5,351 nucleotides of DNA from a bacterium (lineage in GTDB: Bacteria > Cyanobacteriota > Vampirovibrionia > Obscuribacterales > Obscuribacteraceae). The position numbers were made by a program, and so were the translations under genes. Every line of letters begins with the position of its first letter. Position 1 is the first letter of the stretch. The notes beneath the pieces were generated by a model. It made no database searches and was not told the origin of the DNA. It saw only the letters and a list, made by a program, of their open reading frames with translations. This document shows positions 1-5,137 of the stretch, one piece after another. The stretch lies in the NCBI GenBank assembly GCA_030431355.1, contig JAUIJG010000364.1, positions 1-5,351 of the forward strand, read 5' to 3'.

Positions 1-2
1 CC

Positions 3-497
3 GGCTCCTCCACTATCTATCAAGCCGGTCAGGTGCTGGTTCCTACCCAGAGGGTGAGCCGCCAGATCAGAAAGTCTTTTACCCTAGGATTTCAGTTCGA
101 TTGGAACTTTGAAGGGTTGGGAGTGCCAAACTTCGCCAATGTCGCGTCCGCCAAGGCTCTGGCTCGTAAGGCGATGTTGCAGTCCAACCAGCAGCTGATC
201 ACGGTTATGAAAGAGGTGCGGTCTTCTTATCTGACCAGCGAGACCGTGGAGCGTCAGATCGAGGTTGCCACCAAAGAGGTGATATCTTCCGCCGAACAGT
301 TGCGACTTGCCCGGGTGAGGTTGGCGAACGGTGTCGGTACCAACATCGATGTTATCAACGCTCAGAGAGATTTTACCAACGCTCTTGTTAACAAGGCAGA
401 CGCTATTATCGCTTTTAATATCGCCCAGGCACAGTTGCTGAGAGATATCGGAGTGATCGACAGGCGCACCCTCACTTCAGGAAGACTGATTCGCTAG
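3..497 (+). CDS. TolC-family outer membrane efflux protein, C-terminal part (5' end outside window)
   Basis: The frame is open from the left edge, so this is the last 164 residues of a longer protein (complete family members are usually 400-500 residues). TolC-family proteins form trimeric channels through the outer membrane and periplasm for type I secretion or RND/ABC efflux. The visible part shows the second family repeat. A beta-strand segment (FTLGFQFDWNF) leads into a long alpha-helical hairpin, with the typical turn pattern of AEQ..LA..RLANGVGTNIDVINAQRDF followed by a helix rich in A, Q and N ending LLRDIGVID. A GTG at 33 is not a real start, because homologous-looking sequence continues upstream of it. 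The gene ends with TAG TAA TAG in frame. It converges on the phosphatase gene, whose stop is 17 bases away. Which pump it serves cannot be told. Family assignment is confident; the substrate is unknown. Confidence 0.88.
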   Translation, partial: GSSTIYQAGQVLVPTQRVSRQIRKSFTLGFQFDWNFEGLGVPNFANVASAKALARKAMLQSNQQLITVMKEVRSSYLTSETVERQIEVATKEVISSAEQLRLARVRLANGVGTNIDVINAQRDFTNALVNKADAIIAFNIAQAQLLRDIGVIDRRTLTSGRLIR

Positions 498-514
498 TAA
501 TAGCTCTTGCAATT

Positions 515-1234
515 CTACTTGACGAAGTACATCTTGTTCGGGAGCTTCTGGCAATCGAGGGCGTGTCCTCCCACCAGATCCGATACCTGGTCTCCAATGT
601 TGACCACGATCACAAAGCCCATATCTTCAAGATTTTTTCTGACATCGGTCTTCAGCTCGATGGCCGAATTCTTTCTCCTCTTTTCCGGTCTCATGTAGAG
701 TCCGTCATAGGAGACGCCATTTCTGACAAGGTTCATTATGGTGCAGCTTCTGAGTTTTTCCGGTCTTCCGGTGATAAGAAAAATGCTGAAGCCGTTTTTT
801 CTTGCCCATTTGAGAAATCTGGCTGTTGGTTCTAAATTTGGTGCTTCAGCTTTTTTGGTCCACTTAATAAACTCAGGCCAACTGAATTCATCTACCTCGT
901 TGAACAGTCCGCGATTATCTAATAATGTTTCGTCAATGTCGGAAACGATAGCTAGATTTTTGGCGTTCGGATGGTTCTTTTTGTAAGTCTTGCAAAAGTC
1001 GCGGGCTTCTCGCACGGCCTTTTCGAAGCTTTTCTTGTAGTCAGTGGATTTCGTGTAGGCAAGACCGGTTTCGTTGCCGATATCCTTCGGCTGCTCCATT
1101 GGGCTGGAAAATTTTTCCGGCGGCAGAGCCCGGGCCGGATTACAATTCAAAAGCGAGAGCAAGCCTAATCCGGATAAGAAAGATATAGAGCTTGCAGTGA
1201 TAACTAATGATTTGAGAACATTTCTGGCTTGCAT
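515..1234 (-). CDS. Secreted HAD-superfamily acid phosphatase (class IIIB, P4/plant-VSP-like)
   Basis: A protein of 239 residues that probably hydrolyses phosphomonoesters outside the cytoplasm. Residues 1-36 form a signal peptide: MQAR..K, a hydrophobic stretch, then an ARA site before LPP. The HAD catalytic set is complete: DIDETLLDN (99-107, nucleophile and acid/base aspartates), TGRPE (155-159), a lysine near 195, and NIGDQVSDLVGG (about 212-222, Mg-binding acids). The spacing and the motifs GLYMRPE and GDQ.SDL.GG match the HAD subfamily IIIB acid phosphatases. I chose ATG 1234. The frame is open further upstream to 1402, but that extension lacks signal-peptide character and overlaps the 87-residue gene in another frame. 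The purine-rich GAGGAG is 18 bases upstream, rather far. The gene starts 13 bases after the stop of the membrane-protein gene, so the two are likely cotranscribed. The substrate cannot be told. A cysteine (LLNC) near the end of the hydrophobic stretch is a poor lipobox, so a lipoprotein is less likely. Confidence 0.87.
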   Translation of the reverse strand: MQARNVLKSLVITASSISFLSGLGLLSLLNCNPARALPPEKFSSPMEQPKDIGNETGLAYTKSTDYKKSFEKAVREARDFCKTYKKNHPNAKNLAIVSDIDETLLDNRGLFNEVDEFSWPEFIKWTKKAEAPNLEPTARFLKWARKNGFSIFLITGRPEKLRSCTIMNLVRNGVSYDGLYMRPEKRRKNSAIELKTDVRKNLEDMGFVIVVNIGDQVSDLVGGHALDCQKLPNKMYFVK

Positions 1235-1247
1235 GGCCCGTGCGGTT

Positions 1248-1511
1248 CTATGCTCCTCTTCTAGATACGCCTTTGCCGGCTGCATAGGAAGCGGCACCAT
1301 ACACACTGGAGTATTTGCCCGCCAGGGGCTCCACGTCCACGTTTCCGACGGATTTTTCCGGGTCCGCATCTTCATATACTCCCCAGTAGGAGGAGCCGAC
1401 ACTCTTTTTCTTCATCAGAGGATGCTGAGGGCAGAGCTTTTCAGGAAAAGCAATCATGCCGACCAGTGCCAATACGACAATCAGACATCCTGCGTAGAAA
1501 ATGAAATCCAT
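1248..1511 (-). CDS. Small single-pass membrane protein of unknown function, upstream of phosphatase
   Basis: An 87-residue protein I do not recognise. Residues 3-21 (FIFYAGCLIVVLALVGMIA) form one clear transmembrane helix right at the N-terminus. A short FPEKLCPQHP segment, a basic MKKK patch (33-36) and a polar tail rich in Y, S, G and V follow. The tail contains two similar Y-containing stretches (SSYWGVYED and SSVYGAASYAAGKG). No catalytic motif is visible. The start ATG 1511 is preceded by a weak AGGTAA about 10 bases upstream and by a plausible promoter at 1545-1573. It stops 13 bases before the phosphatase start, in the same direction, suggesting one transcript. A role near the phosphatase in the envelope (anchor, partner) is only inference from the pairing. 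That it is a real gene is supported by the N-terminal membrane helix and the operon-like spacing. Confidence 0.65.
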   Translation of the reverse strand: MDFIFYAGCLIVVLALVGMIAFPEKLCPQHPLMKKKSVGSSYWGVYEDADPEKSVGNVDVEPLAGKYSSVYGAASYAAGKGVSRRGA

Positions 1512-1544
1512 CTTTTTCTGTTACCTGTAATTCGATCTCATTAG

Positions 1545-1573
1545 ACTTTATTCCATAGGTTGCTGTTTGTCCA
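1545..1573 (-). promoter_or_regulatory. Candidate promoter of the membrane protein/phosphatase operon
   Basis: On the minus strand a TGGACA box (1573-1568, five of six matches to TTGACA) lies 17 bases before TAAAGT (1550-1545, four of six matches to TATAAT). Transcription would start near 1538, giving a leader of roughly 27 bases before ATG 1511. It lies between the preceding terminator and the gene, which is where a promoter is expected. Sequence match only. Confidence 0.4.
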
Positions 1574-1590
1574 TGGTGATTCCCGCATGC

Positions 1591-1622
1591 AAAAAAGAAG
1601 AAGCCTGCGCTTCTTCTTTTTT
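1591..1622 (-). terminator. Strong bidirectional-looking intrinsic terminator of the 53-residue gene
   Basis: A perfect 14-base inverted repeat (arms 1591-1604 and 1609-1622) with a four-base loop. The arms read AAAAAAGAAGAAGC and its complement, so on either strand the stem ends in a run of six T. It begins 29 bases after the stop codon of the 53-residue gene on the minus strand. No plus-strand gene ends nearby, so minus-strand use is the likelier role. It insulates the downstream phosphatase operon. Confidence 0.85.
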
Positions 1623-1651
1623 ACTAAGGAGGATTTGTAGTTTGAACGGAG

Positions 1652-1813
1652 CTAGTTTTTCATCACCTGGGCCAGATCTCGGTAAAGACCGGCTAGTTGA
1701 GTTGTTACCATGGCTGTTTTCGGATTGTCCTCACTATATTGACTGAATTCCTCCACCTTGGACTCAAAGAGTTCCTTCAGCCGGAGTTGTAGTGCCTCTG
1801 CGTGCTTATTCAT
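1652..1813 (-). CDS. Short helical protein of unknown function (53 residues)
   Basis: A 53-residue frame starting ATG 1813 and ending TAG at 1652. The protein begins MNKHAEALQLRLKELF and ends GLYRDLAQVMKN. It reads as two amphipathic helices (about 3-26 and 33-52) joined by a polar turn around SEDNP; charged residues are abundant and there is no cysteine, membrane segment or signal peptide. I do not recognise a family. Support for it being real: it fills an otherwise empty interval, composition is protein-like, it is followed 29 bases later by an excellent terminator, and it is preceded by a long leader with a hairpin and a palindrome. The ribosome binding site is weak (AGAAAG about 8 bases upstream of ATG). 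It stands alone between HU and the phosphatase operon, each separated by a terminator, so it looks monocistronic. It could be a small regulator or adaptor, but nothing in the sequence shows this. Confidence 0.6.
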   Translation of the reverse strand: MNKHAEALQLRLKELFESKVEEFSQYSEDNPKTAMVTTQLAGLYRDLAQVMKN

Positions 1814-1844
1814 TGCGATTTCTTTCTAGAACCAAATTCAGCTC

Positions 1845-1864
1845 AAGCAAGCCATCGCTTGCTT
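1845..1864 (-). promoter_or_regulatory. Leader hairpin upstream of the 53-residue gene
   Basis: A perfect 8-base inverted repeat, AAGCAAGC and GCTTGCTT, with a four-base loop. It lies 31 bases upstream of ATG 1813, inside the probable untranslated leader. No T-run follows, so it is not a terminator. It could stabilise the mRNA, or bind a protein as RNA or DNA. The role is unknown. Confidence 0.4.
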
Positions 1865-1889
1865 TGCCTGGATATGGAGTTGGAGCCGT

Positions 1890-1909
1890 TTAACTGAGAA
1901 GTCAATTAA
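1890..1909. promoter_or_regulatory. 20-bp near-perfect inverted repeat, candidate operator
   Basis: The arms TTAACTGA and TCAATTAA are separated by GAAG, with one mismatch between the arms. The size and layout (TTAAyTGA, four bases, TCArTTAA) resemble sites for dimeric helix-turn-helix repressors. It sits at the predicted transcription start of the 53-residue gene, next to the candidate -10 box at 1909-1914, a position that would block transcription. The binding protein is unknown. Confidence 0.35.
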
Positions 1910-1937
1910 TTTTGTCTCAAACAGATACCAAGTTCAA
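1909..1937 (-). promoter_or_regulatory. Weak candidate promoter of the 53-residue gene
   Basis: On the minus strand TTGAAC (1937-1932) is followed after 17 bases by CAAAAT (1914-1909). Each hexamer matches the sigma-70 consensus at four of six positions. Use of it would give a leader of about 90 bases containing the hairpin at 1845-1864. The match is modest, and the AT-rich surroundings make chance occurrence likely. Confidence 0.22.
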
Positions 1938-1986
1938 GGGTTTCGGCTAAATTTCCTGAAAATATCTTGATTTATAAGAAACCCAC

Positions 1987-2021
1987 AAAATAAAGAAGGC
2001 TCTATTTCTAGAGCCCTCTTC
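1987..2021 (-). terminator. Intrinsic terminator of the HU gene
   Basis: On the minus strand GGCTCTA (2015-2009) and TAGAGCC (2004-1998) form a 7-bp stem closed by a GAAA tetraloop. It can extend through GAAG/TTC with a small bulge, and is followed by TTCTTTATTTT. It starts about 28 bases after the HU stop codon. The T-tract is interrupted but U-rich. Confidence 0.72.
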
Positions 2022-2048
2022 AGCTATTTTTGATCTGACGTCAATGAA

Positions 2049-2387
2049 TTAACGACGTTTCGACTTCTTCTTAGCTTTAGCGCCTGGTGCGGACCAGGAT
2101 CCCTGACGCGATTTACCGTTCACAATGCTCTTGAGCTCTTGTCCAGCGCGGAAAGCGGGAACTTTGCTTGCTGGTATGCGGAGCGGAGCAAGGGTACGGG
2201 GATTACGGCCTGTGCGAGCCTGGCGTGTGCGACGCTCGAAAGTACCAAAACCGACCAGTGTTACCTTTTCACCTTTGGCGACTGCCCCGGTGATGCTATG
2301 CAGCATAGCGGAAAGCGTTGAGCTGACCTGTGTCTTTGGTTGACCGGTCAGGTCTGCAATTTCCGTGATTAACTCAGCACGGTTCAT
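2049..2387 (-). CDS. HU/IHF-family nucleoid DNA-binding protein with basic C-terminal tail
   Basis: A 112-residue histone-like protein that binds and bends DNA as a dimer in the nucleoid. The core (1-90) follows the family throughout: MNRAELITEIA...TGQPKTQVS, the VTLVGFGTFERR strand (42-53), and the beta-arm signature ARTGRNPRT (57-65) with the DNA-intercalating proline at 63, then IPASKVPAFRAGQELKSIV. The VPAF.AG segment resembles cyanobacterial HU proteins. Beyond the usual length of about 90 residues there is a tail ending AKAKKKSKRR, likely extra non-specific DNA contact. The start is firm: AAGGAGG lies 7 bases before ATG 2387. It is monocistronic, with its own terminator, and divergent from the PucR-like regulator. 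The usual glycine after GRNP.T is a leucine here (RTLAP), a mild divergence in the arm. It is HU rather than sequence-specific IHF by general resemblance, which I cannot test further. Confidence 0.93.
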   Translation of the reverse strand: MNRAELITEIADLTGQPKTQVSSTLSAMLHSITGAVAKGEKVTLVGFGTFERRTRQARTGRNPRTLAPLRIPASKVPAFRAGQELKSIVNGKSRQGSWSAPGAKAKKKSKRR

Positions 2388-2393
2388 AGTATT

Positions 2394-2400
2394 TCCTCCT
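2394..2400 (-). promoter_or_regulatory. Shine-Dalgarno site of HU
   Basis: AAGGAGG on the minus strand, about 7 bases before ATG 2387. It is the best ribosome binding site in the window and fixes the HU start. Most other genes here have weak sites, so HU is probably the most strongly translated. Confidence 0.85.
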
Positions 2401-2440
2401 TATTCCTAATAAAAACCACAAACGGGTCTCCAAGGACGAG

Positions 2441-2469
2441 ACTTTATCACCACGAAAGCGGTTATACAA
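2441..2469 (-). promoter_or_regulatory. Candidate HU promoter
   Basis: On the minus strand TTGTAT (2469-2464) is separated by 17 bases from TAAAGT (2446-2441). The start point would be near 2434, with a leader of about 47 bases. The same TAAAGT hexamer with 17-base spacing occurs in the candidate promoter of the phosphatase operon. A short inverted repeat, GTCTC (2426-2430) and GAGAC (2438-2442), overlaps the -10 end. It could be an operator or a leader hairpin. Confidence 0.35.
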
Positions 2470-2614
2470 GAGTGATGATGCGGATTTCGGCTATTTTTGC
2501 CGGCGCTAAGGTGGAAAACCGATGTCCGGTAAGGCTTTTAGAAAATCGGGGATGTCATCAGCTCTTGCATTGTTGTCAGTAAGCGGGATATGGTAAGCAT
2601 ACATAGTAGAGATA

Positions 2615-4225
2615 ATGCGTAAATCCAAATACACTAACTTGCCAAGATTAAGCCAGCTCCTCGACTCACCTGTAATGGCCCGGGGACGTCTTCTCTTTGG
2701 TGAAGACGGCCTTGCCGGAGAGGTAGGTCAGGTTGTGACCAATGAGGAAGAGAGCCTGAAAAGGCACTGTTTTTACATGGCCGACCTCAAAGCCGCTTCA
2801 TTGGATAAGGTCCTGGCAAGAGAAGGTATTACTGCCCTCTGTCTCACTGTGCCGGGATCTTTCGCCCGGGGTAAGACCATGGAGAAAGTTATTCAGTCAC
2901 GGGGAGTTAAGGCCGCTCTTGCCCTTTGCCGGAAGGTCGGCAAGCCGCTCTTTATACTGCCGGAGGTTGAGGACTTTCGACACACGGTGGAGGGGGTGCG
3001 AAGCGCCTTTGCGGAGTTGATAGATTTGAAAGCGGGTCAATTGCACAAGAGCCTTTTCAATACTGTGCTGGACCAGGGAATAGAAGGACTGGTTTCGGTT
3101 ATCCATGAAGTGTTGAGGCGACCAGTGGCGTTGGAGTCGGCTGATTTCAAGCTTCTCGCTTCCTCTCTTATGAAGTCTACCCCGGTAAGACAACGAAAGT
3201 CGGTTTCGGTCTTGGCCCTGGAGATGATTGAGCTGCTTGGTGAGCGCACCGAGGCAGGCACCGTATCGGACTTGCGGGATTATTTTCTCTCCGGCGAGCG
3301 ACTGGTGGTGCCTCTGATTTATGGAAATAAGCAACTGGTGGGCTATATCTCTGTAAGCTTTCGCAAAGGCGAGAACCCGGATGATTTGCTCTGGTTGCTG
3401 AGACCCGCCGGTCTTGCCGCCATGGTTGACCTGGTGCAACGCAGTAAGACCGACCTGGGATTGAGCACCGCCTCTAAAAGCATGCTCCGGGATCTCATGG
3501 TTGGACAGTCACTCTCTTCCCTTGAGCTAGAAAAAGTCGAGCGTCACTTCGGCTTTGATTTATATGATGGGTTCTATATTTTTGCCGTGGATGCCCTTGG
3601 TGCCAAAGGCGAGAGACTGGTGAATCTGAAGTGGCCCGAGGAGAAACTGATAACCGTGGAAGTGGAAGGAAGCAGGCTTTATGTCGCGCCGTTTCACAAC
3701 GCCAGTCGGGAAGATTGGAAGAAAGTGGCTGATGACCTCTTTGTCTCGATTAGAAGTTCCACTAAGGTGCGTTCTTACAAACTTCAGCTAGGCGCTGCCC
3801 GTCCTGTGGAGACTATTCTTGAGTTTCACGAAGCTTATAGGCAGGCCAGGCAGGCTTTGATTATAGGTTCAATGCTTCACAAAGGCGAAGAGTATGCCAT
3901 CGCATATGGTGATCTTGGATTGATGAGGCTTTTGTATCTCATCGTCGATCATCCTGAGTTAGAGCTGTTTTACCAGGAGACTCTGGGGCCCTTAGAAGCC
4001 TATGATCAGGAGTGGGACACTGATTTAATGGAGACTTTGAAAGTCTACGTGGAACATGGTGCTAATTTGAACTCATCGGCCAGGGCTCTGTTTGTTCACC
4101 GAAACACGATGCGCTATCGATTGGAGCAGATTGAAGAGGACATACTGAAAGTGGACATAGACTCAGAAGAGGTCCTTCTCAATCTTCGGGTAGCTTATCT
4201 AATCAAAGAGTTGATCAATAGATAG
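2615..4225 (+). CDS. PucR/CdaR-family transcriptional regulator
   Basis: A 536-residue cytoplasmic DNA-binding regulator with the full architecture of the PucR family. Residues about 9-135 match the N-terminal purine-catabolism-regulator-like domain (LSQLLDSPVMARG... through the KVGKPLFILPEVEDFRHTVEGV segment, the usual G.PLF.LP step). Residues about 145-275 look like a GAF-type sensor (VALESADFKLLASS...VVPLIYGNKQLVGYISV). Residues about 285-425 fit the degenerate GGDEF-like CdaR middle domain, ending in LGAARPVETILEFHEAYRQARQAL. The C-terminal helix-turn-helix (about 470-526) is textbook: LMETLKVYVEHGANLNSSARALF followed by VHRNTMRYRLEQIEE. The start at ATG 2615 is the only one covering the first domain, with an in-frame stop at 2594; its ribosome site is weak (GAG at 2609-2611). 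A weak promoter match (TTGCAT 2565-2570, TATGGT 2589-2594) lies just upstream. Relatives control purine, sugar-acid, amino-acid or GABA use, usually as activators responding to a small ligand. No such gene is adjacent, so ligand and target are unknown. Confidence 0.92.
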   Translation: MRKSKYTNLPRLSQLLDSPVMARGRLLFGEDGLAGEVGQVVTNEEESLKRHCFYMADLKAASLDKVLAREGITALCLTVPGSFARGKTMEKVIQSRGVKAALALCRKVGKPLFILPEVEDFRHTVEGVRSAFAELIDLKAGQLHKSLFNTVLDQGIEGLVSVIHEVLRRPVALESADFKLLASSLMKSTPVRQRKSVSVLALEMIELLGERTEAGTVSDLRDYFLSGERLVVPLIYGNKQLVGYISVSFRKGENPDDLLWLLRPAGLAAMVDLVQRSKTDLGLSTASKSMLRDLMVGQSLSSLELEKVERHFGFDLYDGFYIFAVDALGAKGERLVNLKWPEEKLITVEVEGSRLYVAPFHNASREDWKKVADDLFVSIRSSTKVRSYKLQLGAARPVETILEFHEAYRQARQALIIGSMLHKGEEYAIAYGDLGLMRLLYLIVDHPELELFYQETLGPLEAYDQEWDTDLMETLKVYVEHGANLNSSARALFVHRNTMRYRLEQIEEDILKVDIDSEEVLLNLRVAYLIKELINR

Positions 4226-4247
4226 AGGCGCTACTTGGCTCTTAAAA

Positions 4248-5009
4248 CTAACTTCTGGCTACCACAAAGCGACTGCCGCTATCCAGAGGGGTTATCGACT
4301 CCACTGTCCAGCCGTCATAAAGCTCTTTCAGCTCTTCGTTGGAATAATTCCTGAGAAGCATCCCTTTTCTGGCTTTGTCCGTGTAGACATGGGTGTCGTC
4401 TTCCAGTTTGAAATATTCGCCGGCGCCCATTCCAACCTCGTCGAAACAGGCTATGAATGTGCCTCCCGGCTTGATAATGCTTTTGAGGATTTTAAAAATT
4501 CCTCTGCTTGCTTCCAGGGGAAAGTGTTCGAAAATCGAGTTAGCCACTATGCTTTCAAACCTTCCTTCCTCAAAGGGTATGGTGGCGATATCGCAAGGAA
4601 TGAAGTCTATGTCGAGACTTTCTTTCTCCGCCCAGTTTTTACCCAGGGTGATTGCATGTTGGGAGATGTCTATGCCTGTTACCTTGAACCCGTGACGGGC
4701 AAGGAAAATAGAGAGCCATCCTGAACCGCATCCCAGGTCCAGAACACTTTTGTGACCACGTTCTTCCAGGGTCTCGGGAATGAGGGGCAGATACGGAAGC
4801 TCCGGCATCTGGGTGTAGGCTGTTTTTACGCCACCCCAGGCTCTTTCCCAGAAGTTCACGTTGTCTTTGTAGACTTCGGAGGTGAGAAGCTCTTCTAGTT
4901 CTTTACTGGCTTGGAGTGATAGATTCTTTTCTGCTGGCATCGATGTTGTCATGGGGCTGTCTGTGAGAGGTAGTGCCTGAAATATTATAGGAATTGACCA
5001 TGTTATCAT
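4248..5009 (-). CDS. Class I SAM-dependent methyltransferase
   Basis: A soluble protein of up to 253 residues that would transfer a methyl group from S-adenosylmethionine; the acceptor is unknown. The Rossmann-fold set is complete (numbering from ATG 5009): motif I VLDLGCGSG (89-97), the acidic residue after the second strand in TGIDIS (D114), CDIATIPFEEGRFESIVANSIFEHF (split around 139-163, the D and the post-motif II strand), and IIKPGGTFIACFD (178-190). This pattern is typical of the Methyltransf_11/UbiG-like group acting on small molecules, lipids or sugars. The N-terminal part before motif I (aromatic, YKDNVNFWERAWGGVKTAY) probably forms the substrate lid. The start is uncertain: ATG 5009, 4952 or 4940 are all possible and none has a good ribosome site. 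Residues 1-19 are hydrophobic and unlike the rest, and a TATAAT box lies within that stretch, which favours 4952. It converges on the regulator with a 22-base gap. Confidence 0.88.
   Translation of the reverse strand: MITWSIPIIFQALPLTDSPMTTSMPAEKNLSLQASKELEELLTSEVYKDNVNFWERAWGGVKTAYTQMPELPYLPLIPETLEERGHKSVLDLGCGSGWLSIFLARHGFKVTGIDISQHAITLGKNWAEKESLDIDFIPCDIATIPFEEGRFESIVANSIFEHFPLEASRGIFKILKSIIKPGGTFIACFDEVGMGAGEYFKLEDDTHVYTDKARKGMLLRNYSNEELKELYDGWTVESITPLDSGSRFVVARS
4984..4989 (-). promoter_or_regulatory. TATAAT box inside the 5' end of the methyltransferase frame
   Basis: A perfect minus-strand TATAAT. Transcription from it would start near 4977, downstream of ATG 5009, and would then use ATG 4952 or 4940. 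No good -35 box lies at 16-18 bases upstream, so it is only a partial promoter match. Confidence 0.3.
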
Positions 5010-5119
5010 GAGAAACTGATTTCAAGACCTTTCTTTCTCCGTTCGTTACGCAATTTCAGACATTTTTCCAGCGGCTCATTTTCGCTTTCCCAGGTAACAT
5101 TAGCGAAATGAACGCTTTT
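5006..5119 (-). pseudogene. Possible remnant reading frame ending on the methyltransferase start
   Basis: A 37-codon open stretch (5119 to the TGA at 5008-5006) with no ATG, GTG or usable TTG start, bounded upstream by TAG at 5122-5120. The translation is strikingly protein-like, containing ENEPLEKCLKLRNERRKKGL. This faintly recalls the N-terminal part of ribosomal protein bS21 (an ENE.LEKALRRFK-type pattern), but the match is by eye and covers few residues. Its stop overlaps ATG 5009 as ATGA, the arrangement seen in translationally coupled genes. It could be a decayed or frameshifted upstream gene, or chance. No intact start is present, so it cannot be translated as it stands. Confidence 0.2.
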
Positions 5120-5125
5120 CTATAG

Positions 5126-5137
5126 ATTAGTACTAAT
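5126..5137. repeat. 12-bp perfect palindrome ATTAGTACTAAT
   Basis: A perfect 12-base palindrome in the 216-base interval between the methyltransferase and the putative right-edge gene. It could be an operator for a dimeric regulator acting on either divergent gene. I see no second copy. A 12-mer palindrome can also occur by chance in AT-rich sequence. Confidence 0.3.

Noticed and set aside
1074..1544. Long plus-strand frame opposite the phosphatase signal peptide and membrane protein
   Set aside because: No recognisable motif or ribosome site, and it is antisense to two better-supported genes.
2125..2343. Plus-strand frames opposite HU
   Set aside because: Antisense to an unmistakable HU protein with a perfect ribosome site.
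2475..2582. Plus-strand 35-residue frame in the HU/regulator interval
   Set aside because: Cysteine-rich ending, no ribosome site and no family resemblance. It overlaps the region expected to hold divergent promoters.
2897..3439. Long minus-strand frame inside the regulator
   Set aside because: It is antisense to a clear PucR-family domain structure, with low-complexity composition. A shadow of the real gene.
4223..4250. Terminator between the regulator and the methyltransferase
   Set aside because: Only a four-base stem (AGAG/CTCT) with a long loop and no T-run is visible in the convergent gap.
4389..4724. Plus-strand frames opposite the methyltransferase
   Set aside because: They mirror the conserved methyltransferase motifs on the other strand and have no features of their own.
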